From: Neotabrizicola shimadae | Lineage (GTDB): Bacteria > Pseudomonadota > Alphaproteobacteria > Rhodobacterales > Rhodobacteraceae | DNA length: 64,000 bases | Direction: 5' to 3' | NCBI RefSeq assembly: GCF_019623905.1 | Contig: NZ_CP069370.1 | Coordinates: 2,728,001 to 2,792,000 of the forward strand | Part shown: positions 9,006 to 18,135 of the stretch, one piece after another | Layout of the letters: each line of letters starts with the position of its first letter | Position numbering within the stretch: position 1 is the stretch's first letter | Made by a program: the position numbers and the translations under genes | The notes under the pieces: generated by a model | Databases searched by the model: none | What the model saw: the letters and a program-made list of their open reading frames with translations, nothing else | Told to the model about the DNA's origin: nothing

Positions 9006-10436
9006 CTACTTCGCGACGTCGGCGAAGCCGGTGATCTTCACGATGTCGTCGGTGCCGTAGTCATCGACCTTGGCCATGTTCGTATCGTCCGAATGCTGGA
9101 TCGAGACATAGGCCGTCTTGCCATCGGCGGCGAAGATGAAGCCGGTGGGTTCGGCCGAAGTGTCCTTCACCGAAGCCACGCGGATGCAGCCGTCGGTGGT
9201 CAGATCGCGGTCGGCGCCATCACGCAGGCAGGCCCAGATGTCGCCGTTCGGGTGGTCTTCCAGAACGTAAAGGTTGCCGGTGCCGGGCTGGAAATCCAGA
9301 TTGTCGAAGGAGTTGGCCTCCTCGTCGCCCTGGACGAACCGCTGCACCATGGCGGTGAAGGAGATCTTGCCCTCGGCATCGGCCACGGGAACGTTGGCCG
9401 GATAATCGACCGCGCACATCACCTCGGCATAGTTGCGGGCGCCTTCGTTGCCGGTATCGGCCCAGCAGAAGCGCACGCCCTCACCGGCATAGGCCATGTC
9501 CTGGTGCAGGTCTTCCGGGCGGTAGAAGCCGGTCGCGCCCTTGGCATCGGCTTCGACGCGGGCCTTCACCGGATCGACCTCGACCCAGTCGGCCACGCCG
9601 ACCTCGCAGCCCTGGCCGAACTGGACGGTGTCCTTCTGGCACGAGACGCGCATCGCATAGGTCTTGCCCGCCGCGAAGGGCGAGGCGTCCAGGCTTTCGA
9701 TCATGCCGCCGGCATGGGGCGCGGCGGGAATGAACTTGAAGATCGCGCCGCCATCGGCATCCGCAGTATCGGTGCCCGGGCGCAGCTCGTCGCCGCCATA
9801 GACGGTGCCATCGGCCAGCACGGCGATACCTTCCCAGGCCATGGTGGGCATGGACAGCCAGCGGCGGACCTGGGCTTCGTCGGTGGTCTTGCCGGTCTCG
9901 CGGTCAGTGATCGTCACCGCTTCGGTGATGGCCAGCGGGTTCAGAATCTCGTAGGCGCCGCCCCGGTCATCCTCTTCGGTGAACAGGATCGTGCCCCAGG
10001 CGGTGGCGCGGATGCCGTCGCAGGACGAGGTGCCGCGCACCAGCGTCGTCACCTTCCCATCGGCCAGCGAGATCGCCTGCACGGCGGGGTTCATCTTGCC
10101 GGGCGCGATTTCCTCGGCATCGCCCTCGATGCAGGCGATCAGGTGGGTGGGGGCCTCGACCGGGTAGAAGGCCAGCATGTCCACATCCGAACCCGCCTCG
10201 CGGGTCAGGAACTCGGCCTTCAGGCCATCGGCAAGGGCGATGGCCGCATCGGCGGTGTCCGCAGGCGTGCGATAGCCCTCTTCCGGGCTTTCGCCGGCAC
10301 CTTCGGCCAGCGGCGCGGCAATGCCGAACAACGCGAGCGACTGGGCCGCCAGTTGTGCATCGACCGAGGCGCCGAAATCTTCGGCGGCAGCGGGCAGGGC
10401 GGTGGAAAGGAGCAGAAGTGCGGAGAGCTTGCGCAT
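9006..10436 (-). CDS. PhoX/DUF839-family periplasmic protein
   Basis: Predicted secreted protein of the PhoX/DUF839 beta-propeller family, 476 residues. Some members are calcium-iron alkaline phosphatases, others have no known activity. The first 18 or so residues form a Sec signal (MRKLSALLLLSTALPAAA, cleavage near AAAEDF). Family features include EEDDRGGAYEILNP and DADGGAIFKFIP. The start at 10436 is chosen for the signal peptide; reading further upstream adds unrelated residues. The metal-binding residues of true PhoX cannot be confirmed by eye, so phosphatase activity is uncertain. It stands alone, convergent with the sigma-factor operon. Confidence 0.82.
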   Translation of the reverse strand: MRKLSALLLLSTALPAAAEDFGASVDAQLAAQSLALFGIAAPLAEGAGESPEEGYRTPADTADAAIALADGLKAEFLTREAGSDVDMLAFYPVEAPTHLIACIEGDAEEIAPGKMNPAVQAISLADGKVTTLVRGTSSCDGIRATAWGTILFTEEDDRGGAYEILNPLAITEAVTITDRETGKTTDEAQVRRWLSMPTMAWEGIAVLADGTVYGGDELRPGTDTADADGGAIFKFIPAAPHAGGMIESLDASPFAAGKTYAMRVSCQKDTVQFGQGCEVGVADWVEVDPVKARVEADAKGATGFYRPEDLHQDMAYAGEGVRFCWADTGNEGARNYAEVMCAVDYPANVPVADAEGKISFTAMVQRFVQGDEEANSFDNLDFQPGTGNLYVLEDHPNGDIWACLRDGADRDLTTDGCIRVASVKDTSAEPTGFIFAADGKTAYVSIQHSDDTNMAKVDDYGTDDIVKITGFADVAK

Positions 10437-10593
10437 GTGAGTCTCGCTGGCTGGTAACGCTTCCGTGAGTTGCGCCGTCCCGCGCAACAGCGAGGCGACA
10501 GGCCTGTGAACATCTGACGACAGGGCCGGGATGGCTGGGCAGGAGGCCGGGGGCAGCGTATCCTGGGGGGACCGAGACGCCGGAGGGACCCGA

Positions 10594-10899
10594 ATGGCCG
10601 ACGACCGCATTGAAGTGCTGAACGTCAACGCCCCGCACCATGTGACCCGCGTGGACCGCGCGAAATACGAGGCCATGCGCCATGCCCTGCTGGCCGTCCT
10701 GCCCGACGCGCCCCCCGGCATGACCCCGGCCGAGGCTCAGGCGGCGCTGCTGCCGCACCTGGACGCGACGCTGTTTCCCGGTGGCGAAAAGGCCGGATGG
10801 TGGATGAAATGCGTCCAGCTGGACCTGGAGGCGCGCGGCGTCCTTGCCCGCGCGCCCAAGGCGCCGGTCCGCCTGCACCGCACCGGGAATGTCGGTTGA
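10594..10899 (+). CDS. Small conserved protein, DUF6958-like
   Basis: Cytoplasmic protein of 101 residues with no signal peptide or membrane segment. It resembles a small uncharacterised family (NVNAPHHVTRVDRAKYEAMR at the start, then GEKAGWWMKCVQLDLEARG near residue 65), possibly DUF6958. The layout suggests a winged-helix-like fold, but no function is known. CGGAGGGACC provides a strong ribosome site before the ATG. It is divergent from the PhoX-like gene and 87 nt upstream of the choline sulfatase, so co-transcription is possible. Confidence 0.75.
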   Translation: MADDRIEVLNVNAPHHVTRVDRAKYEAMRHALLAVLPDAPPGMTPAEAQAALLPHLDATLFPGGEKAGWWMKCVQLDLEARGVLARAPKAPVRLHRTGNVG

Positions 10900-10986
10900 G
10901 GCACGGCACAGGGCGCGGCCGGGCGATCCCGCCGGCTTCGCCGCCCTAAGCTGCGCCGCAAAGCGCGCCAGATCCGGAGACCAGCC

Positions 10987-12492
10987 ATGACCCGCCCCAA
11001 CATCCTGATCCTGATGGTGGACCAGCTGACCGGGACGCTGTTTGCGGACGGGCCAGACGCCTTCCTCCAAGCGCCGAACCTGAAGCGGCTGGCGGAACAC
11101 TCGGTGCGCTTTGCCAACACCTACACGGCCTCGCCGCTCTGTGCGCCGGCGCGCGCCAGCTTCATGTCCGGCGCCCTGCCCCGCCGCACGCGGGTCTATG
11201 ACAATGCCGCCGAATTCGCCTCCGACATCCCGACCTATGCCCATCACCTGCGCCGGGCGGGCTATCAGACGGCGCTCAGCGGCAAGATGCACTTCGTCGG
11301 GCCGGACCAGCTGCACGGGCTGGAACAGCGGCTGACCACCGACATCTACCCCGCCGATTTCGGCTGGACCCCCGACTACCGCAAGCCGGGCGAGCGCATC
11401 GACTGGTGGTATCACAACCTGGGCTCCGTCACCGGGGCGGGCGTGGCCGAGATCACCAACCAGTACGAATACGATGACGACGTGGCCTTCCAGGCGGTAC
11501 AGAAGCTCTACGACCTGTCGCGCGGCCTCGACCCCCGCCCCTGGTGCCTGACGGTCAGCTTCACCCACCCGCACGACCCCTTCGTCGCCCGCCGCAAGTA
11601 CTGGGACCTCTACGACGGCGCCCCGGAACTTGCCCCACCCCAACCCATCGCTTACGAAGACCAGGACCCCCATGCGCAGCGCCTGATGGACGCCTGCGAC
11701 TGGCGCGCCTTCGACCTGACCGAAGACAGCATCAGCCGCGCCCGGCAGGGCTATTTCGCCAACATCTCCTACATCGACGAAAAGATCGGCGAGATATTCG
11801 ACGTGCTGGAGGCGACGCGGCAGGAGGCCATCGTCGTCTTCCTCTCCGACCATGGGGAGATGCTGGGCCGCCGGGGTCTGTGGTTCAAGATGAACTTCTT
11901 CGAAGGCTCGGCCCGCGTGCCCCTGATGATCTCCGCCCCCGGCCTCACGCCCGCGCGCATCGACACCGCCGTCTCGACCCTGGACGTGGTGCCCACCCTC
12001 GCCGCCCTGGCCGGCATCGACCTGAACGAGGTCATGCCCTGGACCGATGGCGAGAACCTTCTGCCCCTGGCCACGGGAACAGGCGGGCGCGGCCCGGTGC
12101 CCATGGAATATGCCGCCGAGGGCACGATCACGCCCATGGTGGCGCTGCGCGAAGGCGCCTGGAAATACATCCGCTGCCCGGCCGATCCCGAACTGCTGTT
12201 CGATCTGGCCAACGACCCCGGCGAACGGCAGAACCTGGCGCAGGATCCGCGCGCGGCGGAAATCCTGGCCCATTTCCGCGCGCTGGCCGATGCCCGCTGG
12301 GATCTCGCGGCCTTCGATGCCGAGGTGCGGCAAAGCCAGGCCCGGCGGTGGGTGGTCTATGAAGCCCTGCGCAACGGCGCCTATTTCCCCTGGGATTACC
12401 AGCCGCTGCGCGCCGCCTCGGAACGCTATATGCGCAACCACATGGACCTGAACGTGCTGGAAGAGCAGAAACGCTTCCCGCGCGGGGAATAG
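10987..12492 (+). CDS. betC: Choline-sulfatase
   Basis: Type I sulfatase that hydrolyses choline-O-sulfate to choline and sulfate, supplying sulfur and osmoprotectant precursor. 501 residues. The formylglycine site is Cys52 in CAPAR (52-56), a cysteine-type motif that needs a maturase. Metal-binding Asp11 lies in MVDQ, and later motifs include SGKMHFVGPDQLHG and FLSDHGEMLG. The C-terminal 50 residues (WVVYEALRNGAYFPWDYQP) match the choline-sulfatase-specific tail, which separates it from generic arylsulfatases. There is no signal peptide, so it is cytoplasmic as expected. The usual betAB, betI and transporter genes are not adjacent. Confidence 0.9.
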   Translation: MTRPNILILMVDQLTGTLFADGPDAFLQAPNLKRLAEHSVRFANTYTASPLCAPARASFMSGALPRRTRVYDNAAEFASDIPTYAHHLRRAGYQTALSGKMHFVGPDQLHGLEQRLTTDIYPADFGWTPDYRKPGERIDWWYHNLGSVTGAGVAEITNQYEYDDDVAFQAVQKLYDLSRGLDPRPWCLTVSFTHPHDPFVARRKYWDLYDGAPELAPPQPIAYEDQDPHAQRLMDACDWRAFDLTEDSISRARQGYFANISYIDEKIGEIFDVLEATRQEAIVVFLSDHGEMLGRRGLWFKMNFFEGSARVPLMISAPGLTPARIDTAVSTLDVVPTLAALAGIDLNEVMPWTDGENLLPLATGTGGRGPVPMEYAAEGTITPMVALREGAWKYIRCPADPELLFDLANDPGERQNLAQDPRAAEILAHFRALADARWDLAAFDAEVRQSQARRWVVYEALRNGAYFPWDYQPLRAASERYMRNHMDLNVLEEQKRFPRGE

Positions 12493-12497
12493 GCGCC

Positions 12498-12881
12498 TCA
12501 GCGCAGGTTCTGCGGCAGGCCGTCGGCGATGTCGTAGTAATCGCCCTTCTCGCTGGTGAAGATATGCTTCGACTGATGTGTGTCGGTCGGGCTGTCGAAG
12601 GCGCCCATGGCGACGCCGATCCAGTCGCGGAACACCGGGTCCCAGAACAGCGTGGACCCGCAGCGCGTGCAGAACCCGCGCCGCACCTTTTCCGATGACT
12701 GGAACCAGCCGACATGGTCCGCGCCGGTCACGCTCAGCGCCGCCTTGGGCACATCGGTGGACACAAGGTAATGCCCGGTCTGCTTGCGGCAGTTCACGCA
12801 ATGGCAGCCGTCGGGCGGCGGCAGATCGCCCTCGACGGTGAAGCGGACCGCGCCGCACAGGCAGGAACCGGAATGGGGCAT
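12498..12881 (-). CDS. GFA-family zinc-binding protein
   Basis: Member of the GFA (glutathione-dependent formaldehyde-activating enzyme/CENP-V) family, 127 residues. The zinc cysteines are visible: SCLCGAV near residue 7, CHCVNCRKQTG near residue 27, and CTRCGSTLFWDP near residue 72. The family binds zinc and sometimes glutathione; most members have no proven formaldehyde activity, so only the family should be claimed. It ends 6 nt from the end of betC on the opposite strand and is divergent from the oxygenase gene at 12994. Confidence 0.9.
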   Translation of the reverse strand: MPHSGSCLCGAVRFTVEGDLPPPDGCHCVNCRKQTGHYLVSTDVPKAALSVTGADHVGWFQSSEKVRRGFCTRCGSTLFWDPVFRDWIGVAMGAFDSPTDTHQSKHIFTSEKGDYYDIADGLPQNLR

Positions 12882-12993
12882 GACATCTCTCCTATGCTCT
12901 GCATGATCGCGGGCGCGGCGCCGCCCGGCAAGCCCGCTCGCATCGGCCGGGCGGCAGTGCTAGGAAGTCCGCAACCTGTCACGGACCGCAAAG

Positions 12994-13617
12994 ATGCCCG
13001 AAATCACCTCGCTTTTCGTCACCCGCCTGTATCGCGCCCGGCTGAACGACCTGGGCAAGAAGAAGATCGACTATGCCGAGCTGCGTGCCTCCTGTGAGGC
13101 CATCGCCGAGGATGACGAGGCCGGGCAGGACTGGTGCGAGGCGAACGCCTATCCGGGCTACACCTCCTATGCCTCTCTGACCGACCTGCCCTGGCGCTTC
13201 CCGATCTTCGGCGATCTGGAAAAGGCGCTCGACAAGCATGTCGCCGCCTTCTGCGACGATCTGGGCTTCGACCTTCAGGGGAAAAAGCTGAAATGCGACA
13301 GCCTCTGGATCAACATCCTGCCCGAAGGCGGCAGCCATGCCAGCCACATCCACCCGCATTCGGTGATCTCCGGCACCACCTATGTCGCCATGCCTGAAGG
13401 CACGAGCGCCCTGAAACTGGAAGACCCCCGGCTGCCGATGCTGATGCACGCGCCCTTGCGCCGCAAGAACGCCGGGCAAGAGCTGCAACCCTTCGTCTAC
13501 GTCACGCCCTCGGTCGGAGACGTGCTGCTCTGGGAAAGCTGGCTGCGCCACGAGGTGCCGATGAACATGGCAGAGGACGAGCGGATCTCGGTGAGTTTCA
13601 ACTATGGCTGGGCGTGA
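12994..13617 (+). CDS. Putative 2OG-Fe(II) oxygenase, TIGR02466 family
   Basis: Predicted 2-oxoglutarate/iron dioxygenase of 207 residues. The double-stranded beta-helix region shows candidate iron ligands in SHIHPHSVISG (about 115-125) and WLRHEVPMN (about 184-192), where the Arg could hold the 2-oxoglutarate carboxylate. The overall form fits the uncharacterised TIGR02466 family. Substrate is unknown. Its stop overlaps a GTG that opens the decayed gene downstream, so the two were once probably translationally coupled. Confidence 0.82.
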   Translation: MPEITSLFVTRLYRARLNDLGKKKIDYAELRASCEAIAEDDEAGQDWCEANAYPGYTSYASLTDLPWRFPIFGDLEKALDKHVAAFCDDLGFDLQGKKLKCDSLWINILPEGGSHASHIHPHSVISGTTYVAMPEGTSALKLEDPRLPMLMHAPLRRKNAGQELQPFVYVTPSVGDVLLWESWLRHEVPMNMAEDERISVSFNYGWA

Positions 13618-13962
13618 GGCAATTGGACACCATCGGCCTGACCGTCGCGAACCGCTATGACCTGCTCGACCCGGCGGGGGATTTTGACCGAGCCGTGGCG
13701 GACCTCGCGGAACGTGTACAACCGAAGGCCATCCCGGCGTCTTTGGCTACCGCTTCGTCCGCAACGCCGACGGTCGCTCGGCGCGGGCGGTGGTGGACTA
13801 CGCCGATGCGGCGGCCTGGATCGGCCACCACGAGATCGCCCGATGAAGAGGCTCCATGCTGTGGCCTGGCTAGCCGAGGCCGTGTTTCTTGGCGAGATCA
13901 CTCCGGAGATCCGCCCCGGCTGGATAGGTCAACGCTTATCGCGCATCGACGGCGGTTCTTGA
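13614..13962 (+). pseudogene. Decayed gene in three frames, function not recognised
   Basis: Three consecutive segments read as one plausible protein only if the frame changes twice. Segment one starts at GTG 13614 and runs through DFDRAVADLAERV. At about 13718-13721 the frame must shift to continue as TEGHPGVFGYRFVRNADG and end in AAAWIGHHEIAR at the stop 13844-13846. A third frame opens at ATG 13843 and reads MKRLHAVAWLAEAVFLGEIT, closing at 13962. The character of each piece is coding-like and continuous, so I read one broken gene rather than three small ones. A sequencing error could explain one shift but hardly two. The 229 nt that follow (13963-14191) hold nothing I recognise. Confidence 0.55.
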
Positions 13963-14191
13963 GCCGGTCGCAGGCTTCCGCCGACCGACTGCGCGCCGGC
14001 GGCCAGGAGCCATAGCCGCCGTGCCGGCCTCTGCCACCGCCGGAAGACCGGGCGACAAGCGATGCACCCCGTCGCCCTTCTCGCGCAATCGGCCAACGAC
14101 AGACTTGCCTTGGGACGCTGTCCGCGCCAAAGGGTGCCGATGAGCCTTGCTGGGGAAGAACGGACTCGGTCTGTTTCAAACATCGTCGGGG

Positions 14192-15232
14192 CTAGTCCAC
14201 GATCCCGTACCATCTCAGCACATATTCCCCCACCCAGCCGATCATCACCGAAAGATAGGCAGCAATCGCCGCTGTCTTCCCGAGCCGACGTGTATACCAG
14301 AGGTCCCTGCGCGCCCTAACCGGGCGATCAATGCAGTACCAGCAGGCCACTGCGGCGAGGACTGCCAGACTGAATTGAAACAGCCCTGTCGCAATCGCAG
14401 GCAGTTGAAACGGTCGCGCCAGAAGATTTGCGGCGAAGATCCCGATCCAGGCGTTAAGGTACAAGGGAAACGAGATCGCGCCGAAAAACAGCGCCGTGCG
14501 ACTCCTATTTCCGGGTACCGACAGAGCCAACACCAGCATCACTGAAAAGAACGTCATCACAATGAAATCACGTACAAACCAAAGCAGAACGAAGCTCGAG
14601 ATCAGCGCCGCCGCCACCGCCAGCCGGCCAGACTTGCGAAGATGCCAGTCACCGAACCTCTTCTGAACGGACGCCGCAACAACGCCGCCAGCAATCGGAA
14701 GAAAAGCGACCCCAACAAAGAAGACGGCCAATGCGAAGAAAGCGGCCGCCGCCACGCGCGAAAGACGGCTTGAGAACGAAAGCATGAACGGAGCAATCAG
14801 GTAGAACTGCTCCTCAACGGAAATGCTCCAATAATTGTTGCCGGTTCCCTCCATCGGCATTTCTGTCATCGCCTGCGGAAATACCGTGAAGTTGTAGTGA
14901 GTGAATGTAACATCGTAGAAAAGGTACTTCCACCAATACTCGTCAACGCCTTCCTTGAAGGCGGCCACCCCGTACAGCATGGCGACAGCGAAGCCGTAAG
15001 GAATCCAGATTCTGACAGCACGATTGAAATAGAACCTGGGCAATTCCTGCTGGGGCGTTCGAAGCAGGATGCCACCGATCAGCCAACCGCTCAGGGCAAG
15101 AAACACCCAAACAGCAAGCTGACCGTCAATCGGTCCCGGAAACACAAATCCCAGGTGAACCAGGACAACTATGGATGCGAGTAGAAACCTCAGCCAATCA
15201 AGCATGGGCTGAGCCTGGAGCGGTGAACTCAA
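14192..15232 (-). CDS. Membrane acyltransferase family 3 (OafA/NodX type)
   Basis: Integral-membrane acyltransferase of 346 residues with about ten helices. Such enzymes transfer acetyl or other acyl groups to surface polysaccharide or lipid sugars. The N-terminus shows WLRFLLASIVVLVHLGF, where the His fits the conserved catalytic region, and FYFNRAVRIWIPY gives the family Arg motif. WSISVEEQFYLIAPF is a strong family marker. The sequence is visibly less GC-rich in wobble positions than its neighbours, suggesting acquisition. It is a singleton between the decayed gene and the detached ribosomal block, with no polysaccharide genes adjacent. Confidence 0.88.
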   Translation of the reverse strand: MSSPLQAQPMLDWLRFLLASIVVLVHLGFVFPGPIDGQLAVWVFLALSGWLIGGILLRTPQQELPRFYFNRAVRIWIPYGFAVAMLYGVAAFKEGVDEYWWKYLFYDVTFTHYNFTVFPQAMTEMPMEGTGNNYWSISVEEQFYLIAPFMLSFSSRLSRVAAAAFFALAVFFVGVAFLPIAGGVVAASVQKRFGDWHLRKSGRLAVAAALISSFVLLWFVRDFIVMTFFSVMLVLALSVPGNRSRTALFFGAISFPLYLNAWIGIFAANLLARPFQLPAIATGLFQFSLAVLAAVACWYCIDRPVRARRDLWYTRRLGKTAAIAAYLSVMIGWVGEYVLRWYGIVD

Positions 15233-15479
15233 CAGCCCCTCCTCTCTAAGCGGCCTGCCGAAGGCTCCCTTCCCGACTTCGGCGATAGAACCACATCAGG
15301 AGGCTTTAGCAAGGCTCTCGTAAGTCCTGGTTCCGCCATCAGAGAACGCACGCGATCGCTGACGAGTCAGAATGCGCGCGCGCGGACGGCGGGCCAGGTT
15401 CACATTGCCCGGCTTGCGCCACCTGCAAGTCCGGGTCGCCGCGTCAGGGCACTCCCTGTCCGACACCCCAACTTCCCCC

Positions 15480-15508
15480 TTGCCTTCTAGCCCCCCGACC
15501 TGTAGAGA
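15480..15508 (+). promoter_or_regulatory. Possible promoter of the detached rpmC-rpmD block
   Basis: TTGCCT (15480-15485) and TAGAGA (15503-15508) are separated by 17 nt, about 118 nt upstream of rpmC. The -10 match is modest. The gap 15233-15625 otherwise holds no gene I can support. Because rpmC normally relies on the S10 promoter, a new promoter would be needed here. Confidence 0.35.
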
Positions 15509-15625
15509 CCCCCATCCGCGATTCCGGGGCGACTCGGACTCGTCGGTTCGTCATTGATCCGCCAGGGCATCGGTGACCCCGTTCAACGAGGGGCCGGCTG
15601 GCGATTGTGAAAAGGAAGACCGGTG

Positions 15626-15829
15626 ATGACCACCGCCAAGGAACTTGCGGGCAAGACGCCCGACCAGCTGCGCGACAGCCTTCTGGCCCTGAAGAAGGAA
15701 GCGTTCAACCTGCGCTTCCAGCAGGCCACCAACCAGCTGGAAAACACCGCCCGCATGCGCACCGTCCGCCGTGAAGTGGCGCGCATCAAGACGGTGCTGA
15801 ACCAAAAAGCCGCCGAAGCCGCGAAGTAA
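15626..15829 (+). CDS. rpmC: 50S ribosomal protein L29
   Basis: Large-subunit protein L29 at the polypeptide exit tunnel, 67 residues. [27 protein letters not shown] is the family core; I quote only part: [21 protein letters not shown] 15626 is preferred to the GTG one codon earlier because AAGGAAG sits at good spacing. It normally follows rplP, but here nothing ribosomal precedes it and it heads an isolated block. Confidence 0.95.
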   Translation: MTTAKELAGKTPDQLRDSLLALKKEAFNLRFQQATNQLENTARMRTVRREVARIKTVLNQKAAEAAK

Positions 15830-15841
15830 GGGGACCACGAA

Positions 15842-16075
15842 ATGCCCAAGCGTATCCTGCAAGGTGTCGTGACCTCCGACAAGAACGAGCAGACGATCAC
15901 CGTCCTCGTCGAGCGTCGCTTCAAGCACCCGCTGCTGCAAAAGACCGTCCGCAAGTCCAAGAAGTACCGGGCCCACGACGAGAACAACCAGTTCAAGGTT
16001 GGTGACACCGTCCGCATCGAGGAATGTGCACCGATCTCGAAGACCAAACGCTGGACGGTGGTCGTCGAGGCCTGA
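15842..16075 (+). CDS. rpsQ: 30S ribosomal protein S17
   Basis: Primary 16S rRNA-binding protein S17, 77 residues, OB fold. [20 protein letters not shown] at the N-terminus and the KYRAHDENN segment are diagnostic. It lies 12 nt after rpmC with a GGGGACC ribosome site. An 82-nt gap separates it from rplN. Confidence 0.97.
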   Translation: MPKRILQGVVTSDKNEQTITVLVERRFKHPLLQKTVRKSKKYRAHDENNQFKVGDTVRIEECAPISKTKRWTVVVEA

Positions 16076-16157
16076 GGCCCCGATCCCACCGACATCGTCA
16101 ATCGAAACCCTGGGGCAGCCGCAGATCTGACTGTCCCCAAAGGTCGGGAGAAACCAA

Positions 16158-16526
16158 ATGATCCAGATGCAGACCAATCTGGATGTTGCTGACAACTCCG
16201 GCGCGCGCCGGGTTCAGTGCATCAAGGTTCTGGGTGGCTCGCATCGCCGCTACGCCTCCGTGGGCGACATCATCGTGGTGTCGGTCAAGGAAGCGATTCC
16301 GAAAGGCCGCGTGAAGAAGGGCGACGTCCGCAAGGCCGTTGTCGTGCGCACCGCCAAGGAAGTCCGTCGCGAAGACGGCACCTCCATCCGCTTCGACCGC
16401 AACGCCGCCGTCATCCTGAACAACCAGGGCGAACCGGTCGGCACCCGTATCTTCGGGCCGGTCGTGCGCGAACTGCGCGCCAAGAACTTCATGAAGATCA
16501 TCTCGCTTGCACCGGAGGTGCTGTGA
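16158..16526 (+). CDS. rplN: 50S ribosomal protein L14
   Basis: L14, 122 residues, sits at the subunit interface and is the target of silencing factor RsfS. The start [20 protein letters not shown] and the end IISLAPEVL are typical. Its stop shares one base with the rplX start (TGATG), implying translational coupling. Confidence 0.98.
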   Translation: MIQMQTNLDVADNSGARRVQCIKVLGGSHRRYASVGDIIVVSVKEAIPKGRVKKGDVRKAVVVRTAKEVRREDGTSIRFDRNAAVILNNQGEPVGTRIFGPVVRELRAKNFMKIISLAPEVL

Positions 16527-16831
16527 TGGCCGCGAAACTCCGCAAGGGCGACAAGGTCGTCGTGCTGACCGGCAAGGACAAGGGCAAGGAAGGCGAAATC
16601 ACCGCCGTCATGCCCAAGGACAACAAGGCCGTCGTCGACGGCGTGAACGTCGCGATCCGCCACACCAAGCAATCGCCGAGCTCGCAGGGCGGCCGCCTGG
16701 CCAAGGCCATGCCGATCGACCTGTCGAACCTCGCGCTCGTTGACAAGAACGGCAAGGCCACCCGCGTCGGCTTCCGCATGGAAGGCGACAAGAAGGTCCG
16801 CTACGCCAAGACCACCGGGGAGGCGATCTGA
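16526..16831 (+). CDS. rplX: 50S ribosomal protein L24
   Basis: Assembly-initiator protein L24, 101 residues, with a KOW motif ([20 protein letters not shown]) near the N-terminus. The start at 16526 overlaps the rplN stop and the stop overlaps the rplE start, both as TGATG. Confidence 0.98.
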   Translation: MAAKLRKGDKVVVLTGKDKGKEGEITAVMPKDNKAVVDGVNVAIRHTKQSPSSQGGRLAKAMPIDLSNLALVDKNGKATRVGFRMEGDKKVRYAKTTGEAI

Positions 16832-17391
16832 TGCTGGACGCAGCCACCTACACCCCGCGCATGAAGGCCGCCTACCAGGCCAAGGTGCGCGCCGCGCTCA
16901 AGGAAGAGTTCGGCTACAAGAACGACATGCAGATCCCCAAGCTGGACAAGATCGTCCTGAACATGGGCGTCGGCGAAGCGGTCAAGGACACCAAGAAGGT
17001 GAAGCAGGCCGCCGAGGAACTCAGCAAGATCGCCGGCCAGAAGGCCGTCATCACGCTGGCGCGCAAGTCCATCGCGACCTTCCGCCTGCGTGAGGGCATG
17101 CCGCTTGGCTGCAAGGTCACGCTGCGCGGCGACCGCATGTACGAATTCCTCGACCGTCTGATCACGATCGCCCTGCCCCGCGTCCGCGACTTCCGCGGCG
17201 TGAAGGGCAATGCCTTCGACGGCCGCGGCAACTATGCCATGGGCCTGAAAGAGCACATCGTGTTCCCCGAGATCGACTTCGACAAGGTCGACGAAGTTCT
17301 CGGCATGGACATCATCATCTGCACCACCGCGAAAACCGACGCGGAAGCCAAGGCGCTGTTGAAGCATTTCAACATGCCCTTCAGCAACTGA
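16831..17391 (+). CDS. rplE: 50S ribosomal protein L5
   Basis: 5S rRNA-binding protein L5, 186 residues, normal length. Family motifs include [15 protein letters not shown] and [17 protein letters not shown]. It is coupled to rplX by a TGATG overlap; rpsN follows after 17 nt. Confidence 0.98.
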   Translation: MLDAATYTPRMKAAYQAKVRAALKEEFGYKNDMQIPKLDKIVLNMGVGEAVKDTKKVKQAAEELSKIAGQKAVITLARKSIATFRLREGMPLGCKVTLRGDRMYEFLDRLITIALPRVRDFRGVKGNAFDGRGNYAMGLKEHIVFPEIDFDKVDEVLGMDIIICTTAKTDAEAKALLKHFNMPFSN

Positions 17392-17408
17392 CGCGCGAGG
17401 AACCTGAC

Positions 17409-17714
17409 ATGGCCAAGAAATCCATGGTGAACCGCGAAGTGAAGCGCGCCAAGCTCGTGAAGCAGCATGCTGCCAAGCGGGCCGCGCTCAAAGCGGTGAT
17501 CGCCGACCAGTCCAAGCCGATGGAAGAACGCTTCAAGGCGACGCACAAGCTCGCCCAGATGCCGCGCAATTCCTCGGCCACGCGGATCCACAACCGGTGC
17601 CAGCTCACCGGCCGTCCGCACGCCTACTATCGCAAGCTCAAGCTCTCGCGGATCATGCTGCGCGAACTGGCCTCCTTCGGCCAGATCCCCGGCATGGTGA
17701 AGTCGAGCTGGTAA
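17409..17714 (+). CDS. rpsN: 30S ribosomal protein S14
   Basis: S14, 101 residues. This is the long form lacking the four-cysteine zinc site; the region reads [19 protein letters not shown]. The long form is standard in alphaproteobacteria. Ribosome site GAGGAACC precedes the ATG. Confidence 0.98.
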   Translation: MAKKSMVNREVKRAKLVKQHAAKRAALKAVIADQSKPMEERFKATHKLAQMPRNSSATRIHNRCQLTGRPHAYYRKLKLSRIMLRELASFGQIPGMVKSSW

Positions 17715-17726
17715 GGGGGACCGAAG

Positions 17727-18125
17727 ATGTCGATGAACGATCCTCTCGGCGATATGCTGACCCGTATCCGCAACGCCCAGATGCGCGGCAAGTCCACCGT
17801 GACCTCGCCCGCCTCCACGCTGCGCGCGCGCGTCCTGGACGTGCTGGCCTCGGAAGGCTACATCCGTGGCTACGAACGCGCTGACACGACCAACGGTCAG
17901 GGCGAATTCACCATCTCGCTCAAGTACTTCGAAGGCACCCCCGTGATCCGCGAACTCAAGCGCGTGTCCAAGCCGGGCCGTCGTGTGTACATGGGCGTCA
18001 AGGAAATCCCGACCGTTCGCAACGGCCTGGGCGTTTCCATCGTCTCCACGCCGAAGGGCGTGATGTCGGACGCGAATGCACGCGCTGCCAATGTCGGCGG
18101 CGAAGTGCTTTGCACCGTGTTCTGA
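17727..18125 (+). CDS. rpsH: 30S ribosomal protein S8
   Basis: S8, 132 residues, binds helix 21 of 16S rRNA and in many bacteria represses the spc operon by binding its m[22 protein letters not shown] opens the protein and the C-terminus is GGEVLCTVF. The block keeps a potential autoregulator although separated from the S10 half. Confidence 0.98.
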   Translation: MSMNDPLGDMLTRIRNAQMRGKSTVTSPASTLRARVLDVLASEGYIRGYERADTTNGQGEFTISLKYFEGTPVIRELKRVSKPGRRVYMGVKEIPTVRNGLGVSIVSTPKGVMSDANARAANVGGEVLCTVF

Positions 18126-18135
18126 GGAGGGTGGC

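Noticed and set aside
8064-10457. Long plus-strand frame across the sigma factor and PhoX genes
   Set aside because: It reads out of frame through one certain gene and antisense through another, with low-complexity Arg/Gly/Ala-rich translation.
13929-14213. Short Arg-rich frames on both strands between the decayed gene and the acyltransferase
   Set aside because: No family resemblance, no ribosome sites; I considered a transposase remnant but found no motif or terminal repeat.
15372-15557. Short frame upstream of rpmC
   Set aside because: Arg/Pro-rich, no ribosome site, and it overlaps the candidate rpmC promoter.
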